Source: Oscillospiraceae bacterium (GTDB taxonomy: Bacteria > Bacillota > Clostridia > Oscillospirales > Oscillospiraceae). From it: 64,000 bases of DNA. The stretch covers positions 1-64,000 of the forward strand of contig JAFUGY010000014.1 of NCBI GenBank assembly GCA_017469115.1, given 5' to 3'. Within the stretch, counting starts at the first letter, position 1, and every line of letters starts with the position of its first letter. Below, piece after piece: positions 33,130 through 41,705 of this stretch. The notes under the pieces are model-generated. The model was given only the letters and a program-made list of their open reading frames with translations, did not search any database and was not told the DNA's origin. The position numbers and the translations under genes are program-made.

Positions 33130-34503
33130 TTATAATTTTGCTGCAAAAATAGCTTCCCGAATGGCTTCTGCGCAGGTCGGATGCGGGAAGACGTAAGACT
33201 TCATTCTCTCTACCGGCAGTTCATTATCGATCATCATCCCGCAGATGGTAATCAGCTCCGATGCCGGTCCGCCGACAATCGTCGCGCCGATCATCGTCTT
33301 CTTCTTTTTGTCAAATACTGCCTTGATAATCCCCTGGCCGTTTTCATTCTCTGCGAGGTACAGTCCGGAATAGTTCATGCTGAGTTTCACCCCAACAGCA
33401 TCAATTCCGTTTGCCTTTGCCTCTTCCAAACTTTGGCCGACGAAAGCCGCTTCCGGTTCGGTGTGCACAAGGCTCGGCACGCATGCCCAGCGCATCGGAT
33501 CGTCCTTTCCGAGAATATGGTTTACGGCAACCTCTGCCTGGCGATAAGCAACATGGGCAAGCATTCCTGTTCCGTTGCAGTCACCCACGGCATAAACACC
33601 CGGGATGCCTGTCATGCAGTGCTCATCCACCGAGATTGCCCTGTTTGCTGTCGGTACATGGATATTTTCCAGTCCGTAGCCTTCCAGATTGGCTGCCCTT
33701 CCGATGCACAGCAGTGCTTTATCGCAAGCTATCTCTTCCCGCTTCCCGTCCGCTTCCACCGTTACCGTTCCGTCAGCGAATGAAACCGCTCTCGTGTTTA
33801 GCCGGAAGTTCATACCGAGTTTTTCACTGGCCTTTTGAATCACAGCCGTGGCATCTGCATCGAGAGCTCCGGCAACTTTTCCGGTTGCTTCCACAATCTC
33901 AATCTTCGTGCCGGCCATGGCAAAATAGGTAGCCATTTCAAGCCCGATCACGCCGCCGCCGATCACGCACAGTTTTTGGGGCACTTCCGCAATCTCCAGA
34001 AGCTCCGTGCTGGTAAGTACAAACCCGCTCTTCAGGCATTCTGCAAGTCCTTCAATTCCGGGCACAATCGGATGGGATCCCACAGCAAGGATCAGGTTCT
34101 TCCCGTGGTGCACCTCTCCGCCAGCTTCTACGGCAAATCCGGCTTCGTCTCTTCCCTGAATCACAGCGGGAGCTTCGACCGTCTTCACCTTTGCTGCCTT
34201 CAGCCCGGCTTTCACGCCTGCCACAAGGTTCGCCGTAACGGCTCTTTTGCGTGCGACGACTGCCTGATGGTTCAGTGTTGCTCCCTCCACCGTCACGCAG
34301 TACGGTGCGCCGTTCACTGCCGCATCATAAAGCTTTGCGCTGTGCAGCAGCGTTTTGGTCGGGATGCATCCTTCATTGAGGCAGGTTCCGCCGATGTGCT
34401 GTTTCTCTATAAGCAGCGCCTTCAGCCCCGCCTGTCCGGCGCGTTCCGCCGCAAGATACCCTCCGGGTCCCGCTCCGATTACGATCACATCAAAATCAGC
34501 CAT
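33130..34503 (-). CDS. lpdA: Dihydrolipoyl dehydrogenase (E3)
   Basis: FAD enzyme that reoxidises dihydrolipoamide on the E2 component using NAD. The 457-residue chain has FAD motif VIGAGPGGYLAAERA, redox disulfide GGTCLNEGCIPTKT (C41, C46), second nucleotide motif CVIGGGVIGLEMA, and the catalytic His-Glu in FPHPTCAEAIREA. Full length, with no N-terminal lipoyl domain. It sits between E2 and E1 genes in one operon. Confidence 0.95.
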   Translation of the reverse strand: MADFDVIVIGAGPGGYLAAERAGQAGLKALLIEKQHIGGTCLNEGCIPTKTLLHSAKLYDAAVNGAPYCVTVEGATLNHQAVVARKRAVTANLVAGVKAGLKAAKVKTVEAPAVIQGRDEAGFAVEAGGEVHHGKNLILAVGSHPIVPGIEGLAECLKSGFVLTSTELLEIAEVPQKLCVIGGGVIGLEMATYFAMAGTKIEIVEATGKVAGALDADATAVIQKASEKLGMNFRLNTRAVSFADGTVTVEADGKREEIACDKALLCIGRAANLEGYGLENIHVPTANRAISVDEHCMTGIPGVYAVGDCNGTGMLAHVAYRQAEVAVNHILGKDDPMRWACVPSLVHTEPEAAFVGQSLEEAKANGIDAVGVKLSMNYSGLYLAENENGQGIIKAVFDKKKKTMIGATIVGGPASELITICGMMIDNELPVERMKSYVFPHPTCAEAIREAIFAAKL

Positions 34504-34520
34504 TGTTCCAAACCCCTTTC

Positions 34521-35762
34521 TTATTCTGCAAGCAGCAGCGAGAAGTTTTCCAGCCTCTGGCAGAAGTCATGCAGGAATGCCGCTGCCGGTGCTCCGTCTA
34601 CCGCTCTGTGGTCAAACGTGAGCGAAATGCCCATGGCACGGTACATTTCAATTTCTCCGTCCTTTCCGGGCCGCACTCTGTATTCCGGGCTGCAGACGCC
34701 GATAATGGCCGTCTGCGGCGGGTTAATCACAGGGGTAAAACTGGAGATATCGTTGTTTCCGAGGTTCGTCACCGTAATGGTACCTCCCGTTAGCTGATCC
34801 GGCTTAATGGTGTTTTCTCTGCAGGCTGCAGACAGTGCTTTTGCCTCTCTTGAAATCATGTTCAGGCTCTTCAGATCTGCGTTGAACAGCGTCGGCACCA
34901 TGAGCCCGCGCTCGGTGTTGGTTGCAACGCCTAAGTGGACACGGTGGAAGATCTTGGTTTCCTTCTCAGAGAAATGGGCATTGAAAAGCGGGTGATCAAG
35001 CACCGTGCGTGACACCGCAAACAGAATCATGTCGTTAATGGAGATGTTCGGGTATCCCAGCTTCTCGCCCATCGCCTTCACCTTAGCGCGGAAGGCAAAC
35101 AGCTCAGTTGCATCAAAGTAAGCCGTCATCGAAAGCTGTGCCATACCGGCGAGAGAGTCATGCATGTTCTGGGCAATCACCTTCCGGATGCCGCTGTTCT
35201 TTACAATCTCAAACTCTTCCTCGCCCTCGGCTGCTGCTTCCTTGGCTGCAATCGTTGTTCTGCCGCGGTTTGCAGCAAGCGCTGCGATATCGCGTTCCAT
35301 CACTCTGCCTTCGGCTCCGGTCGGGGTTGCATTATGCCAGTCAACTCCGGCACGCTCTGCAGCTGCTTTGGCTCTGGGGGATGCAAAAACGCCCTCCTCC
35401 GCATTGCTCTTAGCCGGTGCCGATGTTGCTGCCGGAGCAGCTTCAACAACAGGTTTTTTCTCTGCCTCCGGTGCCGTGGGTGCAGCGGCAGGTGCCGCGC
35501 CGGCAGGCCGCTCAAAAGCTTCTCCCGGCTCACCGATTACGCATACCGGTGCCTTAATCGGCACATCGTCGCCTTCTGCGGCAAAAATGCCCAGTACGGT
35601 TCCGGCTGCTTCCGATTCCACATCAAAAGTCGCCTTCCCGGTCTCAATAGCAAAAAGGGGCGTCCCGACACTTACGGCATCCCCTTCCTTTACATACCAC
35701 TCCGCAATCACGGAAGATTCTTCTGTCAAACCCTGCTGGGGCATTGTGATAACAGTGCTCAT
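34521..35762 (-). CDS. E2 component: lipoyl acyltransferase
   Basis: Core acyltransferase of the dehydrogenase complex, 413 residues. One lipoyl domain with the lipoylated lysine in ETGKATFD (K43), an Ala/Pro linker (85-120), a peripheral-subunit-binding domain (about 126-162, ASPRAKAAAERAGVDW) and the catalytic domain ending in FDHRAVDG with the active-site His at about 385. First gene of the operon, with its promoter at 35799-35827. The acyl group depends on the unresolved E1 substrate. Confidence 0.92.
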   Translation of the reverse strand: MSTVITMPQQGLTEESSVIAEWYVKEGDAVSVGTPLFAIETGKATFDVESEAAGTVLGIFAAEGDDVPIKAPVCVIGEPGEAFERPAGAAPAAAPTAPEAEKKPVVEAAPAATSAPAKSNAEEGVFASPRAKAAAERAGVDWHNATPTGAEGRVMERDIAALAANRGRTTIAAKEAAAEGEEEFEIVKNSGIRKVIAQNMHDSLAGMAQLSMTAYFDATELFAFRAKVKAMGEKLGYPNISINDMILFAVSRTVLDHPLFNAHFSEKETKIFHRVHLGVATNTERGLMVPTLFNADLKSLNMISREAKALSAACRENTIKPDQLTGGTITVTNLGNNDISSFTPVINPPQTAIIGVCSPEYRVRPGKDGEIEMYRAMGISLTFDHRAVDGAPAAAFLHDFCQRLENFSLLLAE

Positions 35763-35798
35763 AACAATCTCCTTAAAAATAATTTTATGGATGAAAAC

Positions 35799-35859
35799 AG
35801 TGTACCACGTCTGTAATAAAATTACAATATCATTTCTTGAAAATTGTAGTAAAATTTCA
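35799..35859 (-). promoter_or_regulatory. Promoter of the E2-E3-E1 operon with two HexR/RpiR-like palindromes
   Basis: Reading leftward: TTGTAA (35827-35822), a 17-base spacer and TACACT (35804-35799). The perfect palindrome TGTAATAAAATTACA (35812-35826) covers the -35 box and spacer. A second copy with two changes, TGTAGTAAAATTTCA (35845-35859), lies 33 bases (about three helical turns) upstream. The sequence matches the TGTAATwwwATTACA type bound by HexR, an RpiR-family regulator, so the operon's own RpiR protein is the likely ligand. Confidence 0.7.
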
Positions 35860-35893
35860 GGACTGCCGACGTTTTTATCGCTCGGCAGCCCTG
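35858..35893 (-). terminator. Hairpin after the lipoate ligase gene
   Basis: Twelve-base arms CAGGACTGCCGA and TCGGCAGCCCTG with one mismatch, between lplA and the downstream operon promoter. The U-tract on the minus strand is weak. Confidence 0.5.
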
Positions 35894-35918
35894 ATTTCTA
35901 CCTTCTTCAATGGGATTG

Positions 35919-36917
35919 TCAGTCCATTCCATTCAGCAGCTCTTCCATCCGTACCTTTGTCATACCGGAAAAATACAAGTCAACTTCAACATCCTGCAGT
36001 GCCTGATGAAATCCTTCCTCATCCGGTTTTTTTCCGATAAAACGGGGTGCCAGTTCTTCCGGATCTCTTGCGCTGAAAAAGTCCCCCCGGAATTGAATAT
36101 CGGTAATCAGCCCATGATCGGTCCGGATATAGATTTCAACCGTTCCGCATCCTTCCGTCCTTCCGCCACGGAAAAGCGTGCATTCCGGTGATCTTCCGTA
36201 ATTCCACTCCCAGGTGTCATATCTTTCCTGCTTGATTTGTTTGATTGCTTCAAGGTCCTTCGGTGTAAAAGCATATGCTTCGCTTTTCTCGCTTTTTCCG
36301 ATCTCCTTCAGCAGCATCTCCCGAAAGTCAGGCATTGTAATGTCTTCCTGCAGATATGGGCGGATATTGGTCACCCGGCTTCTGACGGATTCGATCCCCT
36401 TTGCTTTGATTTTTTCCGGGTCCACTCTCAAAGCATGATCCACGGCCGAAAGATCGGAGTCAAAAAGGATCGTCCCGTGGTGCATCACCCGCCCGTGCCG
36501 AACATACTGCGCATTGCCGGAAAACTTCTTTCCCTCGATCGTCATGTCATTTCGTCCGTTGATCTTCGCATTCGCTCCAAACTGTGCAAGGGCTTTCACA
36601 ATCGGTTCGCAAAACGCCCGCATATTCAGTGCTTCCGATTCCCCTGCATCTGTTATATACGTATAATTCAGATTTCCCAAATCGTGGTACACCGCGCCTC
36701 CGCCGGAAAGCCGCCTTACTACCTTGATGTCGTGAGCTCTGACGAATGGCTCATTGATCTCCGCAAGGGTATTCTGATATTTCCCGATGATAACCGCACC
36801 GTCATTCTGCCAGAGCATAAAATAGCTTCTGTCCTTCGGCAGGCAGTCAAAAACATATTGCTCTGCCGCCAAATTAAACGCCGGATCTGTTGTTTCCAGA
36901 TTGATAATCGTAAGCAT
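35919..36917 (-). CDS. lplA: Lipoate-protein ligase A
   Basis: Activates lipoate with ATP and attaches it to E2 lipoyl lysines. The 332-residue protein has the BPL/LplA catalytic domain with VVRRLSGGGAVYHDLGNLNY and the lysine motif KKFSGNAQYVRHGRVMHHG, plus a C-terminal accessory domain (about 245-330). ATG at 36917 has AGAAGGA upstream; the longer reading frame begins at a site without one. Directly upstream of the E2-E3-E1 operon, whose E2 is the obvious substrate. Confidence 0.92.
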   Translation of the reverse strand: MLTIINLETTDPAFNLAAEQYVFDCLPKDRSYFMLWQNDGAVIIGKYQNTLAEINEPFVRAHDIKVVRRLSGGGAVYHDLGNLNYTYITDAGESEALNMRAFCEPIVKALAQFGANAKINGRNDMTIEGKKFSGNAQYVRHGRVMHHGTILFDSDLSAVDHALRVDPEKIKAKGIESVRSRVTNIRPYLQEDITMPDFREMLLKEIGKSEKSEAYAFTPKDLEAIKQIKQERYDTWEWNYGRSPECTLFRGGRTEGCGTVEIYIRTDHGLITDIQFRGDFFSARDPEELAPRFIGKKPDEEGFHQALQDVEVDLYFSGMTKVRMEELLNGMD

Positions 36918-37003
36918 ATCCTTCTCCCTGCAAGAAATCCCCGCCTCTTTCTCCCACGAAAGCAAACAGGGTTCAGATACAAAAAGTAGTTCCAGCTAAT
37001 CTT

Positions 37004-37089
37004 CAACATTTTTATGAGCCACTTTTTACCCTATTTTCACATTTTCATGAGCCACTCTTTGCTATACAAACACATTTTCATGATTATTA
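37004..37089 (+). repeat. Three short direct repeats downstream of the RepA-like gene
   Basis: ACATTTTTATGAGCCACT, ACATTTTCATGAGCCACT and a shorter ACATTTTCATGA occur about 34 bases apart (starting near 37005, 37039 and 37072), in AT-rich sequence between lplA and the RepA-like gene's 3' end. Confidence 0.6.
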
Positions 37090-37117
37090 GGAGAACGGAA
37101 GGCTTTCAGCAGTGCTC

Positions 37118-38209
37118 TCAGCATTCCGGTTCCTTCGCTCGTTCCGCGCGTTTGATATACCAGATGCTCCCGCTTCCGCCGGCTTCCCGTCGGCGGGTCA
37201 GCAATCCGTCATGAACAAGCTCTGCGCGGGCAGATGCTATCACTTTTTCCGAAAACCCCGCTTCGCCAAGCTCTGCAGACAAATCCTTGATCAGTACTTC
37301 TTTCCCGTCGTCAAGAACTGCCAGCATCGTCTCTTTGCAGATTTCTTTTTGTGATCTTTTTTCTTTCTGCTTCTCCTTCGGCTGCCAGGGCTCATCGGCA
37401 GCATAATCGGCAAACTTCTTTCCTGTTAACCCTCGAAACGCAATTGCTCCGTTCTCATCAAACTCATAGAGTACGGTTTCCTGCGGCATGTGATAGGAGT
37501 TCTTTTCATTGCTGAGAAAGCGTATTGCATGCTGTGCTTTTATCTCGGTATAATCCGTGAAGAGCACGCTTCTTGCTATATCCGGCAGATCCGCCGATCC
37601 CGTAATCCGCTGCCGCCAGTCTTCCGTTCTTCTCTTATTCGTGTGGCAAACCAGCAGAAATGCCGTGTCATATTGTGCCCCCAGCCTTACCAGATTCGTC
37701 AATGCCTCACGGGACTGTTGACGGGACGTCATGGAAGAGTCATCCGGCATAAAAGCCTGCATCGGGTCAAACACACAAATTGCCGGTCGATACTCTTTGA
37801 TTAACCGTTCCAGTGCTTCGGAACCATAGTCGAGCCCCAGCAGGTGCTCCATTCTGACTGTAACAATTTTGCTCTGATCCGCTTCATACTTTTCAAACTG
37901 ACCCTTCAGGCGTCGAGATGTAGAGTCTTCCGCCGAAAAGTACATGCAAACCCTGTTCGGAAGAATCTGCGGCTCCGCATCCTCCGGTTCAAAATCTTCC
38001 GTGAGCATTGTTGTCTCTCCGCAGGAAATACGCGAAATCAGGTAGCACCAGAGGCTTGTTTTGCCGACTCCCCCGTCTCCCACCAGAAGCGTAATGGCTC
38101 CTCTCGGGATCCAATGGGGGATCAACCAGTCCGTCTTCTCCTTATCGACATCCGATAAATAGGTTGCAAACACATCCGGCTCTGTGTCTGTCTTCTTTTT
38201 TCTTGCCAC
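37118..38209 (-). CDS. RepA-like AAA_25 ATPase (hexameric-helicase type)
   Basis: RecA-fold ATPase of 363 residues, similar to RepA/RSF1010-type helicases carried by plasmids and mobile elements. Walker A GDGGVGKTS (44-52), Walker B AICVFDPMQAFMP, and sensor-like LLVCHTNKR. The C-terminal 90 residues look like a winged-helix domain (IKDLSAELGEAGFSEKVIASARAEL). The start is GTG at 38209, with GGGGGAG six bases upstream. It stands alone: no integrase, relaxase or partition gene nearby, so it may be a remnant of an integrated element. The GGGGAGTGGT boxes upstream may be its binding sites. Confidence 0.78.
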   Translation of the reverse strand: MARKKKTDTEPDVFATYLSDVDKEKTDWLIPHWIPRGAITLLVGDGGVGKTSLWCYLISRISCGETTMLTEDFEPEDAEPQILPNRVCMYFSAEDSTSRRLKGQFEKYEADQSKIVTVRMEHLLGLDYGSEALERLIKEYRPAICVFDPMQAFMPDDSSMTSRQQSREALTNLVRLGAQYDTAFLLVCHTNKRRTEDWRQRITGSADLPDIARSVLFTDYTEIKAQHAIRFLSNEKNSYHMPQETVLYEFDENGAIAFRGLTGKKFADYAADEPWQPKEKQKEKRSQKEICKETMLAVLDDGKEVLIKDLSAELGEAGFSEKVIASARAELVHDGLLTRRREAGGSGSIWYIKRAERAKEPEC

Positions 38210-38391
38210 AGACCACTCCCCCTTTTATTATTCTTCCATAATTTACGCAGGAGTGGGTGAATGGGGGAGTGGTTCTAAATTTTTAATTTAAGTCCGATAT
38301 TTTTATAAATATATCAATTATAGGAACTTATTTTGTTGTTTTACCACTACCCCTCTCCTGCAATTTACATTATACCAGGGGAGTGGTCTGT
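38208..38391. repeat. Cluster of GGGGAGTGGT boxes upstream of the RepA-like gene
   Basis: At least five related boxes in 184 bases: ACCACTCCCCC (38212-38222), GGAGTGGGT (38250-38258), GGGGGAGTGGT (38263-38273), ACCACTACCCC (38343-38353) and GGGGAGTGGT (38378-38387). The outer copies form a perfect 14-base inverted repeat, ACAGACCACTCCCC with GGGGAGTGGTCTGT. An AT-rich segment lies in the middle (38274-38340). The first box overlaps the gene's ribosome binding site. This resembles replication iterons or an autoregulatory operator. The remaining sequence to 38465 holds no gene. Confidence 0.7.
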
Positions 38392-38465
38392 CGTCAACTA
38401 TCACTCACTCTCATTCTGTGCTGTATTTTGCTCTGATGATCAGGAATCCTGTTCCTGAGGACAGG

Positions 38466-38493
38466 AAAAGAGGCGCGTTGCCGCGCCTCTTTT
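38466..38493 (-). terminator. Terminator of the sugar ABC importer operon
   Basis: Perfect 12-base-pair stem AAAAGAGGCGCG / CGCGCCTCTTTT with loop TTGC, 20 bases past the binding-protein stop. Confidence 0.88.
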
Positions 38494-38512
38494 GTTATGC
38501 TGTTGAATAAAA

Positions 38513-39538
38513 TTACAGAATGCCGATCCAGCTGTCAACCGTCTCATCGGTGAATGCGTTGAGCTTGTTGAGGAAGAGGATCAGACCGCCGTCATCGGAA
38601 GCGGTGACTTCAAGGCCTTCGAAGCCCGGTACTTCAATGGTAGCACCTTCGGCAGCTTCAAATTCGCCGTTTACCATTGCAACACCGACATAGCTGGACA
38701 CGTAGCCGAGCTCGATCGGGTTCCAGAGGAAGGTTGCATCCGCGATGCCTTCGTGGATGTACTCTGCCATATCCGTTGCGAGGGTAAGTCCGGTAACTTT
38801 GACCTGTCCTGCAAGGCCTTCATCCTTAATGCACTTGGAAACTGCCGGGCCGCCGACGGTCGTCGGAACAATCAGACCCTTGAGATCCGGGTTGGCATCA
38901 AGCAATGCCTTCGTCACGTCGTAAGACTTGGTGTAGTCATCATCGCCGTAGACAGGATCGAGAAGCGTCATGTTGGCATACTTCTCATTGGCTGCGAACT
39001 CTTCCTGGATAAAGGAGATCCACAGGTTCTGGTTCGGAGCGGTTGCACCGGCAGAAACAATACCGATCTTGCCTTCATAGCCGCAGGATTCTGCGAGGCT
39101 CTCCAGCTGGGTAATGCCGATCACTTTTGCAGAAGCCGGCTCGATGTCAAGGTCACGGCCGTCCGGATCAACTTTTGCGTCCCAGGAGAGAACAACAATG
39201 CCCTGTTCCTTGGCTTCTTTGCAAACATCTACAAGGCCTGCAGCATCGTTTGCAGAAATGGCAAGAACATCTACGCCCTGGTCCATGTAGTTGCGGATGA
39301 TACGCTCCTGACCGTCGTTGGAGCTGTCTTCCGGACCGTCATGCATGAACTCGAATCCGAGCTCATCGGCAGCCTTCTGGAAGCCTTCAACACCGGCCTG
39401 GAAGTAAGCGTTACCGCTCTGCTTGTACACAACGCCGATTGTGATGCCATCGCCGGGCTTTGCGTCATCCGCAAGAGCAACAGCGCTGAATGCCATAACC
39501 ATGGCAAGTGCGAGGATAATTGCGAGGAATTTCTTCAT
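38513..39538 (-). CDS. Sugar ABC transporter substrate-binding protein, RhaS/LsrB-like
   Basis: Captures a sugar outside the membrane for the adjoining importer. The 341-residue protein has a signal peptide ending AVALA|DDAK (about 24) and a type I periplasmic-binding fold (ITIGVVYKQSGNAYFQAGVEG start) of the rhamnose/autoinducer-2 group. No lipobox cysteine is present, unusual for a Gram-positive binding protein. Last gene of the ATPase-permease-permease-binding protein operon. AAGGAGG precedes the ATG. A small hairpin (AACAGG/CCTGTT) lies in the 67-base gap before it and may allow separate expression. Confidence 0.85.
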   Translation of the reverse strand: MKKFLAIILALAMVMAFSAVALADDAKPGDGITIGVVYKQSGNAYFQAGVEGFQKAADELGFEFMHDGPEDSSNDGQERIIRNYMDQGVDVLAISANDAAGLVDVCKEAKEQGIVVLSWDAKVDPDGRDLDIEPASAKVIGITQLESLAESCGYEGKIGIVSAGATAPNQNLWISFIQEEFAANEKYANMTLLDPVYGDDDYTKSYDVTKALLDANPDLKGLIVPTTVGGPAVSKCIKDEGLAGQVKVTGLTLATDMAEYIHEGIADATFLWNPIELGYVSSYVGVAMVNGEFEAAEGATIEVPGFEGLEVTASDDGGLILFLNKLNAFTDETVDSWIGIL

Positions 39539-39605
39539 TTGGATTTGCCTCCTTTTAAATTTATTTCAAACAGGATACCCTGTTCAAAATTCTAATGAAA
39601 ACCGG

Positions 39606-40694
39606 TTATTCCGATGCTTTGATGGTAACGTGCTGTCTCTTGACGCGAATCCTGTTGGAAATATCTTCCATCACATTCGGCAGCAGCGATGCAACAATCA
39701 GAACCAGCCCAACCGCGAGATTGACCGTGCTGTCCGCAAAGCCGAAGAGTGTTCCGAGCCCCTTCTTCATAACGCCGAAGATGACCACCGAGAGGATAAC
39801 GCCGATAATATTTCCTTTTCCGCCGTCTGTGGAGAATCCGCCCAGAACCACCACTGCAATGGCATACATCTCATATCCGGTCATTGCATCCGCGCGGACG
39901 GTTGCCGATGCACTTCCCACGTAGAAGAGAGCGGATACCGCTGCCATCAATCCGCAGATTACAAACATCAGCAGCTCAAAACGGTTCACCCGGATTCCGC
40001 TGTACAGTGCTGCCGTTCTGTTCTCACCGATTGCAAAGAGCTTCCGTCCTCCCGTAGTGAGATGCAGAAACACAAAGAACACAAGTGCCAGCCCGAGGAA
40101 CCAGAAAATAATGGTAGGTACCTTGTATCCGCCGACGGTAACAGCTCCGTTATAAAGCGTCTTCAGCTGTCCCCAGGTGGCATCCCCGTCAAACTTCAAC
40201 GTCTCTCCGCCGAGGAAAAGATAGCAGAAGCCTCGGAAGAACAACTGTGTCCCCAGTGTAATAATCATCGGAAACAGTTCCCGGAATCTTGTGACAAGCA
40301 GCCCATTGATCAGCCCGCAAAGGCACCCCGTCAGCAAACAGGCAAGAATTGCAATGATAAACGCAGTCCCGTTCGCCGTCCCGCCGTTTATCAGGCTTCG
40401 ATAGCTGATTCCCATCACTGCAGCGGAAAGCGTCGCAGACGCACCGACTGAGATATCGATGTCCCCCATTCCGAGGATCAGCGCCATGCCCAGTGCCATA
40501 AAGCTGTAGAGCATGTAAACACCCATGCCGTTCAGCATCTTGGAGAAATTGAAAACGTCTTTTGCTTTCCGTCCTTTTGCCAGCAATGCGGCATCCAGGC
40601 TGTTGTCTCTTGCTTCAAACACAATCCAAAGGACAACAAGCAGCACAACGAGCATCGTCTCCCAGCGGAGAAACTTGGAAAATTTCTTTTTCAT
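39606..40694 (-). CDS. Sugar ABC transporter permease, RhaQ/LsrD-like
   Basis: Inner-membrane permease of the branched/BPD_transp_2 class, 362 residues, about nine to ten helices. The motif GMGDIDISVGASATLSAAVMG (in two parts) and the conserved AIAVVVLGGFSTDGGKGNIIGV region are family signatures. The start shares its base with the stop of the upstream permease gene (coupled). Forms a heterodimer with the product of 40694-41701. Confidence 0.87.
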   Translation of the reverse strand: MKKKFSKFLRWETMLVVLLVVLWIVFEARDNSLDAALLAKGRKAKDVFNFSKMLNGMGVYMLYSFMALGMALILGMGDIDISVGASATLSAAVMGISYRSLINGGTANGTAFIIAILACLLTGCLCGLINGLLVTRFRELFPMIITLGTQLFFRGFCYLFLGGETLKFDGDATWGQLKTLYNGAVTVGGYKVPTIIFWFLGLALVFFVFLHLTTGGRKLFAIGENRTAALYSGIRVNRFELLMFVICGLMAAVSALFYVGSASATVRADAMTGYEMYAIAVVVLGGFSTDGGKGNIIGVILSVVIFGVMKKGLGTLFGFADSTVNLAVGLVLIVASLLPNVMEDISNRIRVKRQHVTIKASE

Positions 40695-41701
40695 CAGATG
40701 TTCCTCCCCTTCAGGTTGCGCTTTTCTGCCGTACGCTGCAGAATGACGTTGAGCAGTATTGCCGCCAGAATCAGAATTCCCTTAAAGAATTCTTTCATCA
40801 TGGTTGCCCCCATAAAGAGCTGCGGGATTGCACTGTCAATCGTTGCAATCAGCAAAGCGCCGATCACAACGCCGGTCATTTTTCCGTATCCGCCCATAAC
40901 CGAAACGCCGCCGAGCACACAGGCTGCGATGACATACATTTCACCGCCCGTTGCCGCTCCTTTTTCAATTGCGTTGTATTCTGCAAGTCTCATAATGCCG
41001 GACATTCCTGCCGTTGCACCGCAGATGACGTGCGCCAGCACCTTGATTCCTTTGACGTGCACGCCTCTCATCTGGGCGGCTTCCGCATTGGACCCAACCG
41101 CGTAAATGGATCGACCCGTTTTGGTATATTTCAGGAATAATCCGATTACAAGCACTACCCCCGCCGTGATGAATACGATCAGCGGAACGCCGAAATACTT
41201 TTCCAGGATAAAGTCTTTAAAATGATCCGTGAGATTGATACGGGCAATCTTGTTCATTCCCAGAATAAAATCCATTGGGATCAATGCTCTTGCCATATAG
41301 GTCATACCGAGTGTCACAATAATCGGGAGCACGCGGCCGTAGCTCATCAGCACGCCGTTAATCAGCCCCACTGCCGCGCCGATTGCAACCCCGACCACAA
41401 ACATCATAAATGTGGAAGAGATATATCCGTCACGCATCAGCACACCGGCAATCGCTGCCGATAATTCCAGAACTGCCGCAACCGAGATATCAATCGATCC
41501 GATCAGCAGTACACACAGCATCCCTGCCGCCATAACCAGATTCAGCGTGCAGTTTTTCAGGATGTTCATGTAGTTGGATCCGAAATAGCCGGGAATTTTC
41601 AGATTGACACCGATAATCAGAAGGATCAGCACTGCAATCAGAGGGATTTCGCGATGCTCCATCAGGAAAGATCCGAGAGAAAACTTTTTCTTATTTTCCA
41701 T
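40694..41701 (-). CDS. Sugar ABC transporter permease, RhaP/LsrC-like
   Basis: Second permease of the importer, 335 residues and about nine helices, with LIGSIDISVAAVLELSAAIAG and AACVLGGVSVMGGYGKMTGVVIG. It follows the ATPase gene by four bases. Both permeases show the GxxDxS and LGG marks of ribose/rhamnose-type importers. Confidence 0.87.
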   Translation of the reverse strand: MENKKKFSLGSFLMEHREIPLIAVLILLIIGVNLKIPGYFGSNYMNILKNCTLNLVMAAGMLCVLLIGSIDISVAAVLELSAAIAGVLMRDGYISSTFMMFVVGVAIGAAVGLINGVLMSYGRVLPIIVTLGMTYMARALIPMDFILGMNKIARINLTDHFKDFILEKYFGVPLIVFITAGVVLVIGLFLKYTKTGRSIYAVGSNAEAAQMRGVHVKGIKVLAHVICGATAGMSGIMRLAEYNAIEKGAATGGEMYVIAACVLGGVSVMGGYGKMTGVVIGALLIATIDSAIPQLFMGATMMKEFFKGILILAAILLNVILQRTAEKRNLKGRNI

Positions 41702-41705
41702 GTTG

